NCBI RefSeq assembly: GCF_022539505.1
Contig: NC_061508.1
Location: 36,884,256-36,948,255 of the forward strand
Direction: 5' to 3'
Source of the DNA: Lolium rigidum
Lineage: Eukaryota > Streptophyta > Magnoliopsida > Poales > Poaceae
Length of the DNA: 64,000 bases
The notes beneath the pieces were generated by a model that was not told where the DNA came from, did not search any database, and was given only the letters and a program-made list of their open reading frames with translations. Made by a program: the position numbers and the translations under genes. This document shows, in pieces, positions 55,591-64,000 of the stretch. Each line of letters begins with the position of its first letter. Position 1 is the first letter of the stretch.

Positions 55591-57741
55591 CGGATGTGGA
55601 GGAAGCTACCCCGTGGATTATGTCACGGAGAAGACAGATTGCGAGCTACATATGTTAATCGGGACCGCGTCCGTTAAGGTGGCGGTTGGCTATGTGTACC
55701 CAAGTGAAGATGGAGCAATGCACCATCATATGCCCATTCCACCTGGTTGTGTTCGTGTCGGGGTGGATGAAGTTGTTTCGGGTTTTGAAAAAGTGGAGCT
55801 TGATATTCCTAGAGGTGAAGATGAGAGGACACTGGCCGATGTCAAGCACGGTTTCGCCCTATGGCCGAAGAAGTACGTCATCCTTTTGCAAAGGCCACCG
55901 ACTCCTACACATGAGCAGCAAATGCCATCGACTCCTCCCGGTGGCAGTCCCGGTGAGCAGCCAAGTCCACACCTACCCGAGAGGGACCCCGGCGTGAGTC
56001 CACCATCTCGAGATCCTCCGCGTAAGACAGCGTCCGTTAAGCGGAACGGTACGCCGCCTAGGAAGAAAGCTAGAAAGGAGAAACAACTGCCGCCTACCGA
56101 GAAGTTACCTTGGGAAAAAACTCCGGAGGAAAACGCGGAGGCCGTTCAGTGCCGAGGTGAAGAAATTTTTGCACCGAAAGTGCCGGAGATACCTTTCGAG
56201 AAGACACTAGATCGGGAGAAAGTTGTGCGTACCGTTGACAATCTATATGACCCTGTACCATCGCCGCCATCTGACTATGTGCGTTCTATTGAAAGGTCGT
56301 ATGACAAGATGATGGAGGCGACAAAACCCGTTCAATCGGGTATCAGGGAGATAAAAGGGATACACCAAGTCTACCAGCTCGGACAACAACCCGTTCAATC
56401 GGTCGACCCTCTCAAGGTGTTTGACGGGAAGACCGTTCAAAGTTCTCGACAAGACGGAACTGATTACGCCTTAGCTGAACGAGCATATCAGTTTGTTCAA
56501 GGGAAAGATTTGGTCGAGAATGTCGGAAGGTACCAACAAGTATGCGTAACTTGCATTCGTGGTACCTTAAGGCCTCAAAGGAAGGGATCGAGACTATCAT
56601 GGTGCGAGTTAGGGAAGAGCACTACTTCCAGGAGTACTGTGTGAACGTTGACTTCGCCGAACTCTTTCAGCTATACAATCTCCGGGCCCTCGACAAATCA
56701 ATCATCAGTTGCTATTGTCTGTAAGTGATTTATTTATTTAATTTGAGAAGTCGTTCATTGTCTCGCAGATTATAATCTTTTGTGCGCTATATTATGCAGA
56801 TCGAAGATGCTCGAATGCAAAAGGGACGATATCACGGACATTGGGTTCATTGACCCGAACACAATGCATGTCAAAACCATAGACAATCCCCTCTATAACA
56901 AGGATACACCGCAGACTTTGCTAAGGTTTTTGAAGCGACAACGTGACAAAAAGCTAATACTTTGGCCTTACAACTTCGAGTGAGTCTTACTCGTCTTATA
57001 ACACATTATATTTTGCTCACCGTATATCAAAATTTTAACTAATGACTACATATTGAAACGTGCGTAGGTTTCACTTTATTCTTCTCGTCATCAATTTGGA
57101 AATTGGAGAAGTTGAAGTCTTGGACTCACTAAGCAAAGAAAAGGATCTATACGTGTCTTGTTTTTTAATGCTCGAAGGTAATTTTAATTCTTATCGGTTT
57201 GTTTCGTTAATTTCCTGCTTTGAACTAATTGATGACTCTTTTATGCATTTTCTTTTGTCGAGCAGCGTATGGCAAACTTTCATCAAGGAAGATACGTCCC
57301 GTGAATGGCCACCGAAGCTGCGATGGCGTGCGAAAGTAAGTAGTACTACCTAGGTCCACACACCTTTCAATTATCATACTTGACTATTGTTTGATTGAAT
57401 TATATTCTTGTAAAGAAATGCCCGCAACAACCTCCGGGGACCGATCTCTGTGGATTCTTCGTTTGCGAGTACATCCGCAGAATTGTCAACGAGAGAACGA
57501 ATAATGAAAGAAATAAAGAGGTACAAAAACAATCTTCACAAATTTGTTTTGTTATCATAAGTTGTGCTGAGTTTCAGTAATAGTTGTTTCATGTATTCAT
57601 TTGTATCTTATTCTTTTATAGTTGGCAAGAAAGCGGAACAAGCTCTCAATCGATGACCGCTTCATAGCAATAGGCGAGGAATTGGCGGGATTTTTCCTTC
57701 GGGACGTCATACCACAACTCGCAGAGCACCACTATGAATGA
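55590..57741 (+). CDS. Ulp1-like cysteine protease domain, 3' part of the CACTA second gene
   Basis: After a DUF8039-like segment (YVTEKTDCELHMLIGTASVK, FALWPKKYVILL) and a long proline/charged linker (55880-56500), the C-terminal third reads as a C48 (Ulp1/SENP) peptidase across introns with GT/AG borders: exons end or start at about 56719/56801, 56979/57068, 57177/57267, 57330/57416, 57520/57622, stop TGA at 57739-57741. The likely catalytic histidine is in RFHFILLVIN, the aspartate in VEVLDSL, and the cysteine in GTDLCGFFVCEYI with preceding glutamines. Family members remove SUMO-like modifiers. This half shows no frameshift that I could find, unlike the transposase half. The exon chain is my reading, not transcript-supported. 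Confidence 0.65.
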
Positions 57742-58297
57742 AGATGTACATGTTACATATATAGTTGACTCGAAGAGTACCACTATGCTACATGTAATAG
57801 ACATATATAGAGTACGCCTCGGAGAGCACCACTATGCATGAAGATCGATCTTCATGCATAGCTACTTAATTTGCGATCTTATGCAATAACATGTGTGTTA
57901 TATTATATGCACCAACTTGCTATGCATCATCTTGATCTTCATGTACTACCTAAACCCAAACGCGTTTCCGGTGCATCGACGCGATATGAAACAAACCGAT
58001 ATCCCTAAACCACTCCAAAACCCTAAAAAGCCAATTCTCCGCCGCGGCGAGATTTGGGCAAATTCCCTGCCGCGGGGGGAACCTTTGGTACCGGTTCGTA
58101 TTACCAACCGGTACCAAAGATCCTTAGCCCCGAGCTCTCCGGGTGGCCCACGTGGAGGCCCGTTTTATACCGGTTCGTAAGCAACCGGTACGAAAGGGGG
58201 GGGGGGGCTTTAGTGCCGAATAATTTGTACCGGTTGCAAAACCGGTACGAATGCCCCTCTGGAACCGGTACGCATGAGAGATTTTCTACTAGTGAGA

Positions 58298-59236
58298 CTT
58301 CCAAAAGTCAAATCACCATTCTCGAAAAAAGTAAAATAGCTCAATTTTTTTTCAAGAAGTCTTCCCTATAGAAAAATCATTTTATCTCACGTTAGTTGAC
58401 TTAATGTCGTACCACACCCTGATTCAATCGTGCCACCCTTCTTCATCTCATGAAACACCACATTGATATGGTTAAGAGACTAGGCAAAGTGAACCCAAAA
58501 AGGTAGGAACGTGTAACTATAACCTCAAAGTTTGTGGACCAAAAAGAATGTGTAGACTTAAACAATCAAAGGAATTCTATTATATTTCCACCTCAAGAAA
58601 TAAACATGCATATCTTTCTACTAAAGGAGAACAAAAAAAAGTGTACATTTGTAATGATATAAAATACATAAGCTAGGATTTTTAAATCAACCCAAACCAC
58701 TAAAAACATTGATCCAATTGATAGGAATATACTACGGAGTAGTACAAACCTTACATAATACAATACTCTCACACTAACTACAATCTTAATTACACTATTA
58801 ATCATTTCCTTTCCACGAAATGAACAATCCACTATCGGCTCAATGTTTTAAATTAATGTTTGTTCTTCTCTTATTAACTTCCTGAATTGCAGATGTCAGC
58901 ATATATTTTGTGTGATGTATAGGCCTAGACATACATTGAAGGAGAGAACTTCCTCAACCACAAGCACCTTACATACTCGTCTTTGAGCATGGACGAAGCT
59001 AGACTAATTCAAAGGTATTTTTTTTTTTGCATGGGACTAATTCAAAGGTATGCATTGCATACCTAATTTTTTTGGAAAACCTTTTCGCTACATATGACCA
59101 TGTATGCAAATATACCATGTATGGTAGCCTTTCTACGTGCATAACTTGTGAAAAATCACAAGAAGCAGACCCGTGCATGCTTTTCCCCGCTTGGGCCAGC
59201 ATGTTGCTTTAGAGCTTGGGCCACCAACCAGCCATG
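58298..59236. repeat. Unit 4 upstream segment, right part
   Basis: It resumes exactly where 46268 broke off (CTTCCAAAAGTCAAAT) and aligns with 33240-33800 and then 35017-35175 of unit 2, skipping the retroposon at 33813-35002. It contains the retroposon's empty site at about 58907-58920. No gene. Array homology fades near 59100. Confidence 0.8.
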
Positions 59237-59238
59237 TA

Positions 59239-59347
59239 CTATCTCCGTTAAAAACAAGTGATATTTTTGATTCACATGTTTTTATACATTAAAACGCACC
59301 TACAAATCTAGATAAAATTGTGACATTTATTTTGAAATGGAGGGAGT
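59239..59347. mobile_element. Stowaway-like MITE, 109 bp
   Basis: It starts CTATCTCCGTT and ends AATGGAGGGAG, inverse of each other in the CTCCCTCCGT manner of Stowaway termini, flanked by TA at 59237-59238 and 59348-59349. Somewhat decayed. Confidence 0.65.
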
Positions 59348-59349
59348 AG

Positions 59350-60108
59350 CTTTAAATTTTACTGATGTGCACATGACAAGGTAGGAATTATGAGTTGGCG
59401 ATAGCAGGACAAAAAAAAAGCTCATAGCCCTCATGCTCCTGCCCTGCGTCATCCCTTCTTAATTCTTGTCAATTTCATACCATTAAAAGAAAAGGTGTCA
59501 GATTTCCCATAATAGTGAACTGAGAGCCCATGAAATGATAGATGCCATTTTTAGCATCCAAAAGGGAGATGTAGAGGTGGATTGCAATTTCCTCCATATT
59601 TGTGTAATGTGACTAATTTATTGGAGACTCTGTCGCTGCTATGAACAATATGTGATTTTGTTGGTTCAAAAATAGTTTTGAACTACACATATCCAATTGG
59701 GAAATCTTGGCTCCACCACTGCCTTTGAGGACACTAATAAGAGACATAGCACCTTCATGCCTCACAACATTAGTGGTGGTATTCCACATATGGATTTGGT
59801 GGAACCCCTAGCATCGCTCAATCTCATCAAATCCTAAATTAATCCAATCTCCAATCCATTAGAGAGGGGTAGCATATTGGATATTAAGAAAAATACACCA
59901 AGTCTTAAGTAACTCTAAAGAAATGTTGGATGAAAGCGGACCAACACGTTAGAACCAGACATAATTAAGTGGGAATTTAAGATTTGATCCGAAAAATCCA
60001 CACAAATTTGAAAATGCACTGATATCAAACATAGACTCAGTGGGGCCAACTTGAGCATGTTCCTACCTTCGAAGTACTCCTTTCTTAATAATTTTAGGTT
60101 TTTTTATA
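59350..60108. other. Intergenic, no gene seen
   Basis: AT-rich sequence between the array and the receptor gene. No open frame, repeat or RNA gene that I can support. Confidence 0.55.
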
Positions 60109-60315
60109 GCAAGTACAATAAATCCTACTCAGCTATCTATAAGGATTAAAATAATATATATTTGTCTAGTTGAAGGAGAGAAGGGGATAAAGAAAACAAG
60201 TGGACTCTCATGCAATAACAAATGCTCGTAGACATTTTGTGAGAGTAAAAGGTGGATCATGTATTTGATAAATTAGTGCATTCTTATAGCTAACCATTGT
60301 ATAGGGTGGCTAGAG
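60109..60315. mobile_element. Possible MITE
   Basis: It begins near TAGCAAGTACAATAAATCC and ends near CATTGTATAGGGTGGCTA, which are loosely inverse of one another, and encloses sequence of the kind AAGAGAAGGGGATAAAG, often seen in grass MITEs near genes. Target duplication not clear. Confidence 0.35.
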
Positions 60316-60686
60316 TTGTATAGCCAGCAATGTCCTATACCTCTAAACGTGCTTTTAAGCATCCAAAAAAAGACTCCTATCGCATTATTTAACGTTTGTT
60401 GGACAAAACATGTCACGCTAGCAGAGAGTGCCCCAGGCCCAGGCTCCAGGAAGCTTAGCAATACGAGAGCGGGCCATTCCTTACGATGGACAGATGGTAA
60501 GCCCCATTCTTTCTCAAAAGCCCATTCGTCATGAGCAACCAAAGGCCCAAATAACTTGGCGACGAAGGCAGTCGGCCGGCCCCCTAACCCAACCCAACTA
60601 CCAACAGCCAACGACTTCCACCAGCCGTCGCAGTACGCCACTTCCCTCCGCCCACCACCGCAGAGATCGCCGGCGACGGCGACGAG
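60316..60686 (+). promoter_or_regulatory. Promoter and 5' leader of GCR1
   Basis: The stretch before the ATG becomes CG-rich from about 60560 and has a CCTCCGCCCACCACCGCAG leader. No convincing TATA box is seen near a likely start, as is common for grass housekeeping-type promoters. The start site cannot be fixed from sequence. Confidence 0.4.
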
Positions 60687-63600
60687 ATGGCGGCGACCGC
60701 CCTGGCGGCGTCTGCGGCGGCGAGCCAGTCCCTGAGGAACCGCGAGATCCTCGACGCCGTCGGAACCACCGCGGCGGCTCTCTCGCTCGTCGGCTCCTCC
60801 TTCATCGTGCTCTGCTACCTCCTCTTCCGCGAGCTCCGCAAGTTCTCCTTCAAGCTCGTCTACTTCCTCGCCCTCGCGGTGAGACCCTCGCTCGGATCTG
60901 AGAGCTTTAGTTTCCGTTTCCCGGGGCTGCTTGAGATGCTGATTTCGTGATCTGGCGTGGGTGCCGTTCGGAATTTGGGGCTCGCGCTTGCGGCGCGAGC
61001 TGCGAGCAGTCAGCAGTGGTTTGATCTGCAATTACCTAGTTCTGATGCCTCGTGTCGATAGTTTAGCACACAGTATTTTACATTTCGTACGTTCGAGTTG
61101 AAGTAGACGGGGATCATGACCCATGATGCTTATTTCTGCCATTTCGGACCATGAGAGATCCATATTCCCTGACAGTTTCGTAGCTGTGTCACGAAGCTGT
61201 ACCTGTCTAGCACTATGCTTCGTTTTGATTATTATTAATCAACTTAACGTTTGTCTCATAAGATGATTGGGATCACATGACATGTGGCTATCGACACATG
61301 GGCCACTCCAGTTCAATGAAGCTACGTGGTAGGATATTTTACAAACATATATATACTTGAATGCGGAGAAAACTGGCATCCAATAGCTATTTCTTACCTT
61401 GTTCATTTGCAAGAAATCACATTGCCCCCTGTCCGTAATCATTTTGTTGAAACTTGCAACCAATAGGATGCTGTGCATCCACCTATTTTTTACTTCAGCA
61501 ATTGAATGCGGAATTCTTCTTTAGAAAACTGAAATACATGTCCAGTCAAGGTGCTCCACTGATACTGGTGAAAGCATTTCTTCATTCTCGTCAGTGGTTT
61601 AGCTACTGTATGCTTCAGTTTTTCTGACAATGTTCACTTCAATTGCAGGATATGCTTTGCAGCTTATTCACTATAATGGGGTATGTTGCTGTCTGTATAA
61701 TTTTATTATACTCTTTGCTGAACATAGTTGTTCCGTATCTCTCTGATTATATTCATCTTTGCTAATAACACTGATATAAAAAGCCACATGCAGATTTTAT
61801 CTTGGATAGCCTTACCAGCCTAATAATTTCCTACAAATAACAATATGAGGAATATAAATGCATGTAGCATTTTTTCTGCTAGAACAAAACAGACTATTCT
61901 TTCTTCTCTTCCATATTTTACATCTGCTTTTTGCCATACACATTGATTGCTGAGTTAGTGATTTTATGGCAGATTAATTTAGTGCATCTGTTTTTTGGTG
62001 TTGTAGGGGGCCAGCGAATGCATTTTATTGCTTTGCGCATGACTACAGTGCGCACTTCTTCTGCGTGGCTTCTTTTCTATGGACGACCACTATAGCATTC
62101 ACTCTTCACCGGACAGTTGTCAAGCACAAAACTGATGTTGAGGATTTTGGATCCATTTTCCACTTGTATGTATGGGGTATGTGATTTCACCACTTCAGCA
62201 CTTCCCTGTGTTTCTTAGAAATCATGTTCCCAAACTACTTGCAGCGACTTGTCCAACCAGGCAACCAGTTAAAAAGCATTCCTTGAAGAGATTACATTTT
62301 TGAGAACTTAACTATAACATAGCTGTACCATCTGTCTGTATTTAATTTGCTTCTGAAAACAAAACATTTCAGACCACATAGCTGTGCAGGGGCTGAGGTT
62401 CAACGATTCATTGATTTTTCACCAAAAAGGGGTACAGATTCTTATATACGTAGTATATCTGTCGTTGTGACTGAACGCCCACCAGATTCCTGGTTCATAC
62501 ATCTTTCACTCTATATGGTCGTTGGCACTGAGACCCTGCACTAGAAGAGATTTATGTTACTTCAGCAAGCAATTCAACATGCTCACTTGGCTTGATGATC
62601 TCTTATGCTTTATTTAAAACTAGACTGAAGTAGAGAATTAAGTAGGGGTGGTATCATGACATCGTCTGGTATTTTACAGCTACTGTTTCTGCCCCTAATT
62701 TCCACTAATTAAATGTATCTTAGGAGAAATTCAAATCCATCCGGACCTTGCTCGACAGTCCTTTGTATGATGCTGATCTCAGTCCCGACGGATGGTCCGA
62801 TTTCTTAACGAGAAAGAAAGCAGTCCCTCCACCAATAGAGACAATTATTAAGGGGTTAGTCAACATGAGCTCTCTTTCTTGTCGTGAAAGTTGCACATCC
62901 ACCTAGAGTAAGGGACCGGCGTCATACTAAGGAGTAAGGACTATGTCAAGCAAGGTCCAAAAGGATGTGAATTCCACACGCAAACGATGCATTCAGTTTA
63001 ATGGGATTATGGTCACAACTGATTGTTGTATAACCGAGACAATTGTATGATATAACTCCTACTTCAGCTTGGTCTAAAATAAATCATAAGGAAAGTATCA
63101 AGTATCAACAGACACCAACGAGGAAGAAGGATAAAAGCAACTGAGCATGTTGATTTTGATTGCTGGAGTACCATAATCTTTTCCGGTCCGGTGTTTCAGT
63201 AACAACGGCCAAAGATAATGAAAAGAGGGATGAACCAGGAAGCGGGAGAGCCTTCAGTTACAACCATATGTGTACCATTTTTTTTGGGGAAAAAACCATG
63301 GGTATGCAACATATACCCATGAGTCATTCTAGCACTGCCCTGTAGCCGTTTTTCATGCATCATTCTTTGTCAGTCTTAATATTTATTTGGTTGCTATATC
63401 TCATTGCAACATTTATGTATAGCGCACATATCTACCCCCTTTTTTGTGCTGCTTTCAACCTTGCATGTCCTGTATGTCATTACCAGTTTCTGTTCTTTGT
63501 CCATTCAGATCCTGATGCCTGTGTCTGGTATTGCATCTTCTGATATCATATAGTTGGAACCAACCATGTTCAGTAACTTCAAAAAACTCGACCCATGGTC

Positions 63601-64000
63601 ACTAGTACCTAGGGTGTTTTTCTAAGAAGCGAGACAACCTGCAGGGTCTGCGCTTGGAACATGGGAGTGTCATTTTCTAAGAAGCGAGACACCCTGCAGA
63701 GGCTGCGCTTGGTACATGGGAGTGGCAGCTCACATATCTGCTCTGTCTGAATTTACTCTGTAGATGTTTCGTTGGGATGATCACTGTGCTCAAATTCAGA
63801 AATCTGTTTCTCTTTATTATATTTTCGTCCTAATTCATATTATATGTATATGGTTTGCTTTAGACATAGATGATTAGTACATTGCAGATATCCCTTTTAA
63901 TAGTAGACCATTCCAATAATGTTTTTTTTTATCAGGGATGGTCCTAGTTCAGTTGGCAAGGTTTGTAATATTTTTTTTGTTTCAACAGGAACTTCACTAG
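60687..64000 (+). CDS. GCR1: GCR1-type seven-transmembrane receptor, 5' exons (gene continues beyond window)
   Basis: Plant GCR1 is a plasma-membrane protein related to cAMP-receptor-like GPCRs and linked to heterotrimeric G-protein signalling (family knowledge). Exon 1 is 60687-60878 (64 codons, ATG in GACGAGATGG); exon 2 61649-61680; exon 3 62007-62176; exon 4 from 63989 to the window end. All junctions are GT/AG and the phases join. Exon 1 gives an alanine-rich N-terminus, then LSLVGSSFIVLCYLLF (TM1), RELRKFSFKLVYFLALA (loop and TM2 start). Exons 2-3 give DMLCSLF, HFFCVASFLWTTTIAFTL (TM3), HRTVVKHKTDVEDF and HLYVWG, matching the known GCR1 sequence closely. About 135 of roughly 320 residues are present. 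No disruption seen. Confidence 0.93.
62177..63988 (+). other. GCR1 intron 3 (1.8 kb)
   Basis: Bounded by GTATGTG and TTTCAACAG. No gene inside; a short minus frame at 62720-62902 has no homologue that I recognise. It contains a 55-bp tandem duplication, listed separately. Introns 1 (60879-61648) and 2 (61681-62006) are unremarkable. Confidence 0.8.
63618..63727 (+). repeat. 55-bp direct repeat, two copies
   Basis: TTCTAAGAAGCGAGACA, CTGCAG, CTGCGCTTGG and ACATGGGAGTG occur twice, 55 bp apart, with a few substitutions. It lies within intron 3 of GCR1. Confidence 0.85.

Larger units (their letters stand above)
46269..58294 (+). mobile_element. CACTA (En/Spm) transposon, 12.0 kb
   Basis: The ends are CACTAGTAGAAAA and its inverse TTTTCTACTAGTG, with a further CTCTCAT matching after one mismatch. 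The 3-bp target duplication is AGA (46266-46268, 58295-58297). Units 2 and 3 show the empty site CCGAGACTTCC (33236 and 38977). Subterminal repeats of AACCGGTACGAAAGG type lie at 46300-46530 and 58080-58275. It encodes a TNP2-type transposase (broken) and a second gene ending in an Ulp1-like protease. Cargo and low-complexity DNA lie between them. Confidence 0.95.

Overview
This is a plant nuclear segment, from a grass and most probably a Pooideae cereal relative (Triticeae or oat-like). The reasons are its density of nested transposons (long-LTR chromovirus, CACTA, PIF/Harbinger, Stowaway, a tRNA-derived SINE, LINEs), the GC-rich 5' ends of its genes, and a spliced host gene matching plant GCR1. 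No prokaryotic features are present. The species cannot be fixed from the sequence alone.

Layout. (1) 1-11382: most of a minus-strand Ty3/gypsy chromovirus with a complete 4956-bp 5' LTR (6427-11382) and only the first 266 bp of its 3' LTR. Its gag-pol is broken by frameshifts, and an extra non-gag ORF lies between the primer binding site and gag. (2) 11383-59238: a tandem array built around a small intronless gene for an arginine-rich protein of 115-121 residues. Four open copies lie on the minus strand (11956, 31915, 37653, 43728) and a fifth survives as a 3' scrap (about 31208). Transposons have been inserted independently into the units: a long-TIR MULE, LINEs and LINE-like retroposons in unit 1; a retroposon, a CACTA fragment and a Harbinger element in units 2 and 3; a SINE in unit 3 only; a second Harbinger and a 12-kb CACTA in unit 4. 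Because the units are paralogous, most insertions have an empty site elsewhere in the window, so boundaries and relative order can be read directly. (3) 59239-60686: intergenic DNA with small MITEs. (4) 60687-64000: the first three exons and the start of the fourth of a seven-transmembrane GCR1-type receptor gene.

The most informative event is that gene 3 (37653-38000) is a chimera. Its N-terminal third equals gene 2 and its C-terminal two thirds equal gene 4. Its two flanks also match gene 2 and gene 4 respectively for hundreds to thousands of bases. That is the signature of an unequal crossover inside the coding sequence, which I place between 37877 and 37919; it duplicated about 5.7 kb. 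The two Harbinger copies carried along by this duplication have diverged much more than the DNA around them, mostly by C-to-T type changes.

The host genes share no evident pathway: the small basic protein family has no function I can name, and GCR1 is a membrane receptor. The rest of the window is transposon sequence, some with unusual content. This includes a CACTA element whose Ulp1-like protease keeps its catalytic residues, a LINE with a stop/start overlap between its ORFs, and an LTR carrying a gene-like antisense unit that ends in a hairpin with AATAAA on both strands.
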